DNA from: Nitrospira tepida
GTDB lineage: Bacteria > Nitrospirota > Nitrospiria > Nitrospirales > Nitrospiraceae
Direction of reading: 5' to 3'
DNA length: 64,000 bases
Assembly (NCBI RefSeq): GCF_947241125.1
Contig: NZ_OX365700.1
Location: 992,001 to 1,056,000, forward strand
The position numbers and the translations under genes were made by a program. Each line of letters starts with the position of its first letter. Positions within the stretch are counted from its first letter, which is position 1. Shown here piece by piece: positions 1 through 8,160 of the stretch. Below the pieces are notes generated by a model. That model did not search any database, was not told where the DNA came from, and saw only the letters and a program-made list of their open reading frames with translations.

Positions 1-152
1 GCATTACGCTCGACGGGGCCGCCTCGGATACCGTGTGGTTCTTCACCCAGACCAAATTGCAGGATCTCGTGAACTCCGTGCTGAAAGACAGCTATCACAA
101 ACTGATGATGGACACGCGCATCGAGAACCGCGCGTGGCGTCTCCGGGAGTAG
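1..152 (+). CDS. C-terminal fragment of an unknown protein
   Basis: An open frame enters from the left edge (codons in phase with base 3) and ends at TAG 150-152. The 49 visible residues include DTVWFFTQTKLQDLVNSV and end in RAWRLRE. I do not recognise the family. It runs in the same direction as the next gene 45 bp downstream, so the two may share a transcript. The N-terminus and any diagnostic motif lie outside the window. Confidence 0.5.
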   Translation, partial: ITLDGAASDTVWFFTQTKLQDLVNSVLKDSYHKLMMDTRIENRAWRLRE

Positions 153-197
153 CGCGCGAGGCCGTGCGTCGCGGCGCCCGCGGAAGGCAAGGGAACC

Positions 198-1259
198 ATG
201 CGCGAGCGACGATGGGAATCGGCGGCCGGACTGGTGTTCGAGGACATCCTTCACCTCGGCGATCGGCTGGCGAAGCTGGGTTTGAAGCCGGCGGTGCCGG
301 CCAAGGACATCATCGGCTATATCGAAGAGTGGACCGTCGAGGGGCCCGACGATTTCGATAAGCTCGATCCTTGGGCGACCGAGGATGTCACGCTCGTGCA
401 TGTCCGGGACCACTGGCAGGGGGATTTTTTCCTCCTTGCCGGGGGCTACCACACGGTGTATCAGCGGCACCAGGCTGTCGGGACCTATTGTTCCATCAGC
501 CATCCCTGGCGGACGGCCGAGGTGCTGACCCGCCACGACCAGCGGGGGATGCTCTGGTTGGGTTTCCGCCACGCCCATTCCTTCATCAGGGTCCGGCTGA
601 AGACCACCGAGGTGATCACGCCGGGCGAAAGCCGCGCTGATCACGAGCGGGCGCTGTGGCTGGACGAACGGCAGCGCGCCTTCCAGGCGGCGATCCAGAT
701 CCTCGATCTTCCGATCGACGCGGTGCGGGACAAGGACATGGTCGCGTTGCAACCGATCGACGCGACCGTGCCGTTCTTTTGCTCCTGGCCGGACGCGTTC
801 GGTCCCTGCCAATTCGAATACAATTCCTCCGACCCCTTTGAGTTCCTCGTGCCGGCCAGCAAGCTGGCCGCCACCTGCGGCAGCGAACTGGTCACGGTCC
901 GAAACTACCTCACGGGCTTTTCCGAAGAGGCCCTCGCGGAGTTTGCGGATGTGGCGCCGGGCGCCCGGGCCTGTTACCGCTGTTCCGTCCATTGCCCGTT
1001 GGATGAAGTCCCGGAGATTCTGGAAGCCATCCAGCCGGACGGGCGCCTCTATGCGACGCTGTGCGAGTTTCAGACGCAGGAGCTGTTGCCCGCCGGGGAC
1101 GATGCCTCGGCGATCGTGGGATTGGTCGGCTGCCGCGGGACTTATCAGGTCGAAGTTCGGCTCAACCGGGCGCCGCTCCCCGAATCGCAGATGCCGGCCT
1201 GGATCGAGCGGTTGATCGGCCTGCCGGTGACCTATGCGCCGCTCCCGCCCTTTCCGTGA
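198..1259 (+). CDS. Conserved-looking hypothetical protein, 353 aa
   Basis: ATG start with AAGGGAA a few bases upstream. The protein looks soluble: no signal peptide, no membrane segment, and several scattered Cys, Trp and His residues (for example YCSISHPW near residue 95 and CYRCSVHCPLDE near 260). The composition is that of a real folded protein, with no low complexity. I recognise no family and assign no function. The competing frames across the same bases have arginine- and proline-rich, shadow-like composition, which supports this frame. Confidence 0.75.
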   Translation: MRERRWESAAGLVFEDILHLGDRLAKLGLKPAVPAKDIIGYIEEWTVEGPDDFDKLDPWATEDVTLVHVRDHWQGDFFLLAGGYHTVYQRHQAVGTYCSISHPWRTAEVLTRHDQRGMLWLGFRHAHSFIRVRLKTTEVITPGESRADHERALWLDERQRAFQAAIQILDLPIDAVRDKDMVALQPIDATVPFFCSWPDAFGPCQFEYNSSDPFEFLVPASKLAATCGSELVTVRNYLTGFSEEALAEFADVAPGARACYRCSVHCPLDEVPEILEAIQPDGRLYATLCEFQTQELLPAGDDASAIVGLVGCRGTYQVEVRLNRAPLPESQMPAWIERLIGLPVTYAPLPPFP

Positions 1260-1385
1260 CAGGATGCCTCAAAAATGTTTTCCGCTTTGTCAGGGCACCC
1301 CGTTACCGTATTTTTGGGATGCAACGGGCTTACTCCAGTCGGCTCAACCCTGAAACGGCGATCCAAAGAGATCACGAGAGAACCA

Positions 1386-2819
1386 ATGGGATCACGAGAA
1401 AACAAGGCCAGTATTGGAAGATGGTCGGGGGAATGGGTCATCACGGCGGGACTATATCTCATAGAAGTGTTCGTGGTGATCTTGGTGATGAGTTTGTACC
1501 GTGCAGAAGGCAAGTCAAGCCTGTTCCTATTCCTCGTGTCCCGTCCCGGTCTCGTCAGCCTGATGCTGGCGTTCGTGATCGGAGCGTTGATCATCCTGGT
1601 GATTCGACAATGTCGGCACGCAGCCCGAGCAGGATCGAGGAAATGGATCCTCGCGATCGCGATGAATGTCGTAGTGGTCGTCACGGTTCTTCTGGTCTCG
1701 GAGGTCAGCCTCCGAATCCTAGCCGTGCCGAATAATCTTGGAGAGAATCTCGGCGGAAAACTGCTCTATCCAAAACAGTGGGCGCGATTCAAAGAAACCT
1801 ACTCTGCCTTACTGCAGAAGGCCAAAACTCAACCGACCTTTGAGGTGTTCGATGAGATACTGGGCTTTACCGTGGGCCCGAATCGTCGCAGTGAGGATGG
1901 GTTGTATTTTAGCAGTATGGAGGGGCTTCGAAGTGCTCGGGTTGGCGAGTCGTTTCAGGGGGGGGCCAACTGTCGTATCGCCCTGGTGGGAGACTCCTAC
2001 ACTTTCGGCGAGATTGTCCGGTATGAAGACACGTGGGCCTACCTGATGCAACGGAGGCTAGGTTCCAGCTGTCAAGTCTTGAACTTCGGAGTTGGAGGGT
2101 ACGGCGTGGATCAAATGTACCTTCGATACTTGAAGGATGTCCATGCCTGGCATCCTGATCTGGTCATCCTTGCCTTTATTAATCATGACGTGACCCGTAC
2201 GATGGCTATCTACAGTTTCCTCACGTTTCCGGACGGGGGGATGCCGTTCGCGAAGCCTCGGTTTGTCCTCCAGAACGGAGAGTTGGAGGTGCTGAATCGG
2301 CCGCTGCCAAACCTTCGCCAAATGCTGGCCAAGTCCTCAATTCGAGACCTTCCGTTCATCGAATATGACGTGAGTTACAGGGAAACAGAGTGGGACCGCC
2401 CCAATTGGAGATACTTCTATCACTCCTATCTCTTCAGGCTCCTGATCTCGCTCTACCCCCTCCATGAACCGGAAAGGCCCCAGGTTACTGACCGCGAATC
2501 GGCCCGGATTAATCGGAAGATCTTTGAGGAGTTCGTGAAAGTGGTGACCAAGGATGGTGCGGTTCCAGTGATTGTCTATCTTCCGACTGAGGAAGAGGTC
2601 CCTGTTCCCTGGTGGGAGCCGATCGGGCTCAAGATTCTGAGAGAGGCCGGTCTTCCCCATCATGACCTGCGCAAGTGTGTCGAAGAGGCCCATGTATCCG
2701 AGCTGTTCAATCCGGCAGAGATCGGAGGGCATTATTCACCTCGGGGCAATCAGGTGATCAACGACTGCCTTTTTCAGAAGGTACAGCCGCTGAGCGCCCT
2801 GAAGTCTTCGAGGCAATGA
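1386..2819 (+). CDS. Membrane-anchored SGNH/GDSL-hydrolase-like protein
   Basis: About 477 aa. Three hydrophobic segments in the first ~120 residues (LYLIEVFVVILVMSLY, the LMLAFVIGALIILVI region and MNVVVVVTVLLVSEVSL) are followed by an extracytoplasmic-looking domain. That domain has the SGNH block I motif GDSYTFG (candidate nucleophile Ser204), NFGVGGYGVDQ as block II/III-like sequence, and a late GGHYSPRGN with candidate catalytic His449. Proteins of this type act as esterases or O-acyl-transfer partners on cell-surface glycans; the substrate here is unknown. The frame is open further upstream to 1275, but the added 37 residues are not membrane-like, so the ATG at 1386 is preferred. No strong ribosome site is seen. 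Confidence 0.7.
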   Translation: MGSRENKASIGRWSGEWVITAGLYLIEVFVVILVMSLYRAEGKSSLFLFLVSRPGLVSLMLAFVIGALIILVIRQCRHAARAGSRKWILAIAMNVVVVVTVLLVSEVSLRILAVPNNLGENLGGKLLYPKQWARFKETYSALLQKAKTQPTFEVFDEILGFTVGPNRRSEDGLYFSSMEGLRSARVGESFQGGANCRIALVGDSYTFGEIVRYEDTWAYLMQRRLGSSCQVLNFGVGGYGVDQMYLRYLKDVHAWHPDLVILAFINHDVTRTMAIYSFLTFPDGGMPFAKPRFVLQNGELEVLNRPLPNLRQMLAKSSIRDLPFIEYDVSYRETEWDRPNWRYFYHSYLFRLLISLYPLHEPERPQVTDRESARINRKIFEEFVKVVTKDGAVPVIVYLPTEEEVPVPWWEPIGLKILREAGLPHHDLRKCVEEAHVSELFNPAEIGGHYSPRGNQVINDCLFQKVQPLSALKSSRQ

Positions 2820-3167
2820 CCTGTCCATTGATACGGAGCCGTGCTGATGTGAACAGACACGTATCTGCGGGGCGCGCGCCTCGCACCATCGAGGCGCCAT
2901 CTTCGCAATGACGGCCAGCGCCAATCTCACTACAAGAACCTGATCGCCGCCGGCGTCATGGCTGCGTGCCTGCCTCGTATGCTCCGCAATGGGGTCGCAG
3001 ATTCTATCCGTTGGCCTCCCTGTGCTATGCGGTTGCTGCACGCCGAATCGCTCCAGATCGGCGATGTCATGGAGTCCCTGCCGGCTTAGGGGACAGGCGC
3101 CGGCCCGGGAGCGTATTTCCAGAACCGGCTGGACTTCATCCCGGTTATCCGTACCATACAGCCAAGT
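2820..3167 (+). other. Intergenic stretch, about 350 bp
   Basis: No convincing gene, RNA or repeat is visible here. Short open frames in it have arginine-rich, shadow-like composition and no ribosome site. Confidence 0.5.
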
Positions 3168-4268
3168 ATGGTCGCCCGACTCCGTGCCACGTTTTCCAAT
3201 CCTCTTCTCCCGCCGCTGTTCTTCTTCGCCGGGGTGGGCTATGACACGCTCACCCTCACCCGCATCGACCGCCTCCAGGACAATCTTCTCCTGCTCCTCT
3301 ATCTGGTCCTCCTCGGCGTCCTGATCATCCTGACCGGGCGGGAGGAATTCCGGACCGGAGAACAGGAGTTCTGGGAATCACAGCCGGGATGGATCCGCTG
3401 GCTCGGCCGCGCACAGCCCTATTATCCGATGGCCACGCAGTTTCTCTTCGGCGGCCTCTTCAGCGCCTACGCAATCTTCTATTTCCGGAGCGCGTCGCTC
3501 ACCTCGAGCGCGATCTTCCTGTTCCTGTTGGTCGGGCTCCTCGTCGCGAACGAATTCCTGAAAGACCGGCTGACCAACCTGAGCCTGCTGGTCACACTCT
3601 ATGCGCTGGTCTGCTTCAGCTTTTTCACCTTCTTCCTTCCGGTGGTGACGGGATGGATGAACCGGGCGGTCTTTCTGGCGGGAGCCGGGCTAAGCGCCGC
3701 GACGGTCTTTCGCGTGGTCCAGTTGATCGCCGAGGACAATCCCGCCTGGACGAGGCAACACACCGTCAACACCCTCGCCCCCGCGGGCGCCGTGATCGCG
3801 CTGCTCATCGGATTCTATTTCCTCAATTGGATCCCGCCGGTCCCGCTGGCGATGAAATTCGGGGGCATCTACCACGAGGTGCGGAGAGCGGGCGACCGGT
3901 TCGAATTGACCTTTGAGAAGGGATGGTTTGAGCTCCTGAAGCGCTCGGACACGGACTTCCCCGCCGGCGAGCCGGTCTACTGCTTCACGGCCGTCTTTGC
4001 GCCGGTGAACTTGGACACGACCGTCTACCATCATTGGTATTATCGCGCCGGCCGCGGAAGGCCCTCTGTCCATGCCGATCGCATTCCGATCAGGATATCC
4101 GGAGGACGGGAAGGGGGCTACCGGGCCTACAGTTTCAAGCAAGGGTTGGATGCGGGAGAGTGGCGCGTAGACGTGGAAACGGAGGACGGGCGCGTGCTGG
4201 GGCGGGTGACCATTCGCGTCGAGGCCCGGCCGACGGATCTCTCGCGGTTGACCACGATCACCTATTGA
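3168..4268 (+). CDS. Polytopic membrane protein with C-terminal DUF2914 domain
   Basis: 366 aa. The first ~230 residues form about seven hydrophobic segments (for example LLLLLYLVLLGVLIIL, AIFLFLLVGLLVANEF, AGAVIALLIGFYFLNW). The last ~130 residues are a soluble domain with CFTAVFAPVNLDTTVYHHW and a following glycine/arginine-rich strand. That HHW-type signature is what I associate with DUF2914, a beta-rich domain of unknown function usually attached to membrane segments. The gene stands alone, with non-coding DNA on both sides. The start codon is uncertain because there is no clear ribosome site before the ATG. Confidence 0.75.
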   Translation: MVARLRATFSNPLLPPLFFFAGVGYDTLTLTRIDRLQDNLLLLLYLVLLGVLIILTGREEFRTGEQEFWESQPGWIRWLGRAQPYYPMATQFLFGGLFSAYAIFYFRSASLTSSAIFLFLLVGLLVANEFLKDRLTNLSLLVTLYALVCFSFFTFFLPVVTGWMNRAVFLAGAGLSAATVFRVVQLIAEDNPAWTRQHTVNTLAPAGAVIALLIGFYFLNWIPPVPLAMKFGGIYHEVRRAGDRFELTFEKGWFELLKRSDTDFPAGEPVYCFTAVFAPVNLDTTVYHHWYYRAGRGRPSVHADRIPIRISGGREGGYRAYSFKQGLDAGEWRVDVETEDGRVLGRVTIRVEARPTDLSRLTTITY

Positions 4269-4402
4269 ATCGACCCTCGATGGGCGCTTCGCGCGGTCTG
4301 CATTCTTGACGAACCACTGATCGGTCTGCCACAACAAGGGGGGCTTCCCCCTTGCCGTGCAGGCCGGTAGCCCGCATTATTCATGACGGTTCGCCGCGTT
4401 AC

Positions 4403-4481
4403 ACCTGTTGCATCGCGAAGAGCAACGGGTACCCGGCAGTCGCCAAGCGTTGGACCCATTGCATGGAAAAGCGCAATGGGT
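4403..4481. repeat. Two adjacent ACCC(A/T)TTGC-type hairpins
   Basis: Two small hairpins lie side by side. The first has arms at 4403-4411 and 4422-4430 (ACCTGTTGC with GCAACGGGT, one T.G pair). The second has arms at 4454-4462 and 4473-4481 (ACCCATTGC with GCAATGGGT, perfect). The loops differ while the arms stay complementary. A third member of the same pattern is at 32447-32476. Function is unknown. The surrounding 4269-4712 spacer holds no gene that I can support. Confidence 0.45.
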
Positions 4482-4555
4482 ACCCCCAAGCACAGCCGCG
4501 AAGGACCAAGGCGTACTTGAAACAGTACGTCGAGGGACTAAGCGGCGAGCACGAC

Positions 4556-4612
4556 CGCCATACCAAGCTTCGCTTGAGCCGCCGCGTTCGATCACATCGC
4601 GGCGGAGAGGCA
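4556..4612 (-). repeat. Copy of the covarying hairpin element (minus strand)
   Basis: Read on the minus strand: TGCCTCTCC, a stem CCGCCGCG (4598-4605) pairing perfectly with CGCGGCGG (4579-4586), then a CAAGC tract and the conserved end GAAGCTTGGTATGG (4558-4571). It shares layout and 3' end with the copies before yajQ and ftsL but has a different, still fully complementary stem. No gene follows it on the minus strand, so here it looks like a dispersed element and not a leader. Confidence 0.6.
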
Positions 4613-4712
4613 TTTTGCCTTCGACTTCTCATGTTGGCTCTGTCGCAGCGGCGAATGCGCGATTGCAGCAGAAGCGTTCAGGAATAATGCGGGGGAGGAA
4701 CAGGATTGCGCG

Positions 4713-6845
4713 ATGTCCGAGGACACCTCTCCAATCCTTTCAGCGACCGGTAAGCCGTCCGTCGATCTTGCCGCCCCGGCTTTGTATCTCAACCGGGAGC
4801 TGAGCTGGCTCGAATTCAACAGTCGCGTGCTGGAAGAAGCGGAACGGGTCGAGCATCCGCTGCTGGAACGAGCGAAGTTTCTCGCGATCTATTTCAACAA
4901 CCTCGACGAATTTTTCATGATCCGGGTATCGGGCCTGCGGGAGCAGCTCTCGGGGGGCGTGCTCGACACCCCTCCCGACGGGATGACCCCGGCCGATCAA
5001 CTGGCGGCCATCGGCCGGGTATTGCAGCATCAACTGGGCCGCGTGGTCCAGACCTGGGAGAGAGACCTCCGGCCGGCCCTCAGCCAAGCCGGCATCCAGC
5101 TCCTCGAGTTCAACGAGCTATCCCAGCACCAGCGGCTGGCGCTGCGCGAGTATTTCACCAAGGAAATCTTTCCGACGCTCACCCCGCTGGCCTTCGATCC
5201 TGCCCATCCCTTTCCCCATATCTCCAACCTGAGCCTCAATTTGGCTGTGGTGGCGCGCGATCCCGAAAAGGGCACCTGCTTCGCCAGGATCAAGGTGCCG
5301 GACCTGTTCCCTCGCTTGGTCCCCGTTCCGGTCGCGGAGGAGGCGGCGGTCGATCAGGGCGCGGCGCAGTTCGTCTGGCTGGAGGATCTCATCGCAGCCA
5401 ACCTGGATCTGCTCTTTCACGGGCTGGCGATTCAGGCCTGGTATCCCTTTCGTGTAACCAGGGATGCAGACTTGGACCTGGAAGAAGATGAGGCGGCTGA
5501 CCTGCTGGCGACAATCGAGGAACAGGTGGATCTGCGCCATTTCGGCTCGGTCGTGCGGCTGGAGATCGCCGGGCAGACCCCGGATTCGATTCGAGACCTG
5601 TTGGTCCGCAACCTGCAGTTGGCTCCTTATCAGGTCCAGACCTACGAGTTCCGGCTCGGCCTGGCTCAGCTCATGGAACTGACCAAGGTCGACCGCCCGG
5701 ATTTGAAGTTCCCGCCGTTTCAACCGGCCTCGGCGGACTTCTTTGGAAAACGGGACGTGTTTCAGATCATCCGGCGGCGCGATCTGCTGCTGTATCACCC
5801 CTACCAGAGTTTCCTGCCGATTGTGGAGTTCGTGCGACAGGCGGCGGCCGATCCGCGGGTGCTGGCGATCAAGCAAACCCTCTACCGGGTCGGCGTCAAT
5901 TCGCCGATCGTCGAGGCCCTGGTGGAGGCCAGACAGAACGGAAAGCAGGTGGCGGTGCTGCTGGAATTAAAGGCGCGCTTCGACGAAGAGAACAACATCG
6001 AGTGGGCGAGGCGGCTTGAAGACGAGGGGGTGCATGTGGTGTACGGAGTGCTCGGGCTGAAAACGCATGCGAAGCTCTGCATGGTCGTCCGGCGGGATGC
6101 CGATCGCATCCGGCGGTACCTGCATCTGGGAACCGGCAACTACAACCCTGCGACGAGCCGGATCTATACCGATTTCAGCTTTCTCACCTGCGATCACGAG
6201 ATGGGCGAGGATGCGACGGACCTCTTCAACGCGCTGACCGGCTACTCCCGCAAGGCCGCCTATCACAAGCTGTTGGTCGCCCCTTATGGCCTGCGCGGAG
6301 AGATTCTGGCCCGCATCGATCGGGAGATCCTGCGGCACAAGCGGCACGGCGACGGCTATCTGGCCTTCAAGATGAACGCGCTGGTCGATCCGGCCTGCAT
6401 TCGCAAACTCTATGAGGCGTCGCAAGCGGGGGTGACGATCGACCTGCTGGTGCGCGGCATCTGCTGCCTGCGGCCCGGCCTGTCGGGGGTCAGCGGGACG
6501 ATCAGGGTCCGTTCGATCGTCGGCCGGTTTCTGGAACATTCGCGGTTGTTCTATTTCCGCCATGGGGGCGAGGACGAACTGTTCCTCGGCAGCGCGGACC
6601 TCATGCCCAGAAACCTGGATCGGCGGGTCGAGGTCCTGTTCCCGATTCGCGACCGCCGCATGCGGGAGGATATCCTGCATCAGATTTTCGAGGTCAATTG
6701 GCGGGATACGGCGAACGCGCGGGAATTAAGACCGGACGGGACCTATGTCCGGTTGGGCCAGGCTCCGGGCGAAGCCCCGTTCAATTCGCAGGAATCGTTG
6801 CTCCAGACGGCGAGAGACGGGTTGCTGCTTGCCGCTCACCGGTGA
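4713..6845 (+). CDS. ppk1: Polyphosphate kinase, PPK1 family
   Basis: 710 aa, the usual PPK1 length. It catalyses reversible transfer of the ATP gamma-phosphate onto polyphosphate. The N-domain starts with LNRELSWLEFNSRVLEEA. The catalytic half contains LKTHAKLCMV with His452, the expected autophosphorylated histidine, then YLHLGTGNYNP and FLEHSRLFYF with the second active-site histidine, His609, and ADLMPRNLDRRVEVLFP near the end. The ATG at 4713 is preferred: GGGGGAGGA lies upstream, though about 13 bases away. The gene is monocistronic or cotranscribed only from its own upstream region. Confidence 0.96.
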   Translation: MSEDTSPILSATGKPSVDLAAPALYLNRELSWLEFNSRVLEEAERVEHPLLERAKFLAIYFNNLDEFFMIRVSGLREQLSGGVLDTPPDGMTPADQLAAIGRVLQHQLGRVVQTWERDLRPALSQAGIQLLEFNELSQHQRLALREYFTKEIFPTLTPLAFDPAHPFPHISNLSLNLAVVARDPEKGTCFARIKVPDLFPRLVPVPVAEEAAVDQGAAQFVWLEDLIAANLDLLFHGLAIQAWYPFRVTRDADLDLEEDEAADLLATIEEQVDLRHFGSVVRLEIAGQTPDSIRDLLVRNLQLAPYQVQTYEFRLGLAQLMELTKVDRPDLKFPPFQPASADFFGKRDVFQIIRRRDLLLYHPYQSFLPIVEFVRQAAADPRVLAIKQTLYRVGVNSPIVEALVEARQNGKQVAVLLELKARFDEENNIEWARRLEDEGVHVVYGVLGLKTHAKLCMVVRRDADRIRRYLHLGTGNYNPATSRIYTDFSFLTCDHEMGEDATDLFNALTGYSRKAAYHKLLVAPYGLRGEILARIDREILRHKRHGDGYLAFKMNALVDPACIRKLYEASQAGVTIDLLVRGICCLRPGLSGVSGTIRVRSIVGRFLEHSRLFYFRHGGEDELFLGSADLMPRNLDRRVEVLFPIRDRRMREDILHQIFEVNWRDTANARELRPDGTYVRLGQAPGEAPFNSQESLLQTARDGLLLAAHR

Positions 6846-6913
6846 GACGGTGAGCCCCTGCCAAGGTACGGTCCAGACACGGCCGTGGGCGCTTCGTTCT
6901 GAAGGGCTGAGTG

Positions 6914-7180
6914 TCAGATCGACGACTCCGGCCAGGCGCGCCGGATCTTCGCCAAGATCTGCGCCGCGTCGTCCTGGCGCAGGTAGTCCTTTCTCACGGC
7001 CCGCTCGATCAACGCGACCGCCTGTCTCGCATGTTGGCCCGCCGCCTTATGGTCCGCTCGGCGCGTCGCTGTTGAGGCGTGATCAAGCAGCAGAGTGATG
7101 TCATGGCAAAACTGGTTGAGGAATAGGGTTCTATCCGCAGAAGGCATGCACCAGCCAGATCCTTCGTTTGGATTCGTCAT
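6914..7180 (-). CDS. Small hypothetical protein, 88 aa
   Basis: Convergent with ppk1. The protein is mostly helical in look, with a His/Arg/Ala-rich middle (DHASTATRRADHKAAGQHARQ split over two helices) and ends in RRAWPESSI. Composition is natural and not shadow-like, but the ribosome site is weak (GCGGTGG before the ATG). I do not recognise it. Confidence 0.5.
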   Translation of the reverse strand: MTNPNEGSGWCMPSADRTLFLNQFCHDITLLLDHASTATRRADHKAAGQHARQAVALIERAVRKDYLRQDDAAQILAKIRRAWPESSI

Positions 7181-7684
7181 GCCACCGCTTCGTTTCTAGG
7201 CCGCGCATAAGCAACTTCGCGAGTGGCCGTACTCCACACTTGTAGCGCAGCCAAACTGACTGACCTCTTGTCGATGGTCGTCGCTAGCCTGTTTAAAATG
7301 CCTGATTAGCCGGTCCGCATTTCTGCGGAAGTCCATCCCATCATCACTCCCAACAATCTTGTGCGGACCGAAGGCGCTATGGGCCCCTGCCGGACCATGG
7401 ATGATGCTGATCCTTATGGACGTATTTCAAGGAGCGCAGTGCGCCCTTCGTCAAGTGTAAGGTCAAAAGGCTAGAACTTACCTGTACAGAAGGGCGTTTG
7501 AGTATTCATGACGCCCATGACCATACATTGTCAGCAGACGGCGAGACTCGCCAATAGGGAGTGGTTAGCGGCATAAATGGTCCTATTTTGAGAACACGTT
7601 GCTCTTGTGCTTCTCCTTGTGCTTCTCGTGGACGGAGTCGATTTACAAGCGGGCGCTCTGAGGTGCACCCGCACGAAAGAGGTA
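7181..7684. other. Intergenic stretch, about 500 bp, with a tandem 12-mer
   Basis: No gene is supported here. The only regular feature is a perfect tandem duplication of CTTGTGCTTCTC at 7604-7615 and 7616-7627. The stretch is visibly less GC-rich than the flanking genes. Confidence 0.45.
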
Positions 7685-7713
7685 TTTACGCATTAGGGCC
7701 GTAGCTCTATAAG
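7685..7713 (+). promoter_or_regulatory. Candidate sigma-70 promoter for the propeptide-subtilase pair
   Basis: TTTACG (7685-7690), a 17-bp spacer and TATAAG (7708-7713, five of six consensus bases) lie about 58 bp before the ATG at 7771. The predicted start site is near 7720. The -35 box is weak, so this is a sequence-based guess. Confidence 0.4.
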
Positions 7714-7770
7714 TACTACCCCTGCCATTTGGCTGGGAGCGCATGATTGGCCACATTCCAGGAGGTGGCG

Positions 7771-8160
7771 ATGGCATGTCTAGCTGTTCCATCTCGCAGT
7801 GCGGTACAGCTCGTCACGTTCATGATGTGTGTGTCGGGCGTCTGCCTCTCCGCCTCCTGTGACGCGACGAGCCGAGACCCTATCACGATGAGTACCTCGG
7901 GAAACTCGCCCAGATCTTCGGCGCCGCGGTTCGTCCCGCAGGAAGTATTGGTGAAATTCAAGGTTGGGATCTCGCAAGAACAGATTGCGTTCCTGCTGAA
8001 AGACAATCACCTGGAAATGATCGCCGAGATCCAAAAAGGACGCCTCTTTCACGTCAGGATCTTGGACGACCGGTCGGTGGAATCTACGATCAAGCAGCTC
8101 ACTTCATACCAGGAGGTCGAGTATGCGGAGCCCAATTATCTCCATGAAATGCAGAAGTAA
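7771..8160 (+). CDS. Exported stand-alone subtilase-propeptide-like protein
   Basis: 129 aa from the ATG at 7771, which has the strong ribosome site CAGGAGGTGGCG; an ATG-less extension upstream is not needed. There is a hydrophobic export signal (LVTFMMCVSGVCLSASC); Cys at its end could be a lipoprotein site, but the position -3 residue (Ser) is poor. The rest, FVPQEVLVKF through VEYAEPNYLHEMQK, has the layout of the fervidolysin-like / I9-like prodomain of secreted subtilases. It is clearly related to the prodomain of the next gene (FVPGEVLVKF and VEYAEPNYLH). The genes overlap by 38 bp. It may be a trans-acting inhibitor or folding chaperone for the protease; that is inference. Confidence 0.75.
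   Translation: MACLAVPSRSAVQLVTFMMCVSGVCLSASCDATSRDPITMSTSGNSPRSSAPRFVPQEVLVKFKVGISQEQIAFLLKDNHLEMIAEIQKGRLFHVRILDDRSVESTIKQLTSYQEVEYAEPNYLHEMQK

Noticed and set aside
1299-1328. Another ACCC-type hairpin (CCCGTT with AACGGG)
   Set aside because: Only six pairs and the outer bases do not match the other members, so it is too weak to add to the family.
7604-7627. Tandem 12-bp duplication as a regulatory site
   Set aside because: A single perfect duplication in an empty spacer; no palindrome, no match to a known operator, and probably slippage.
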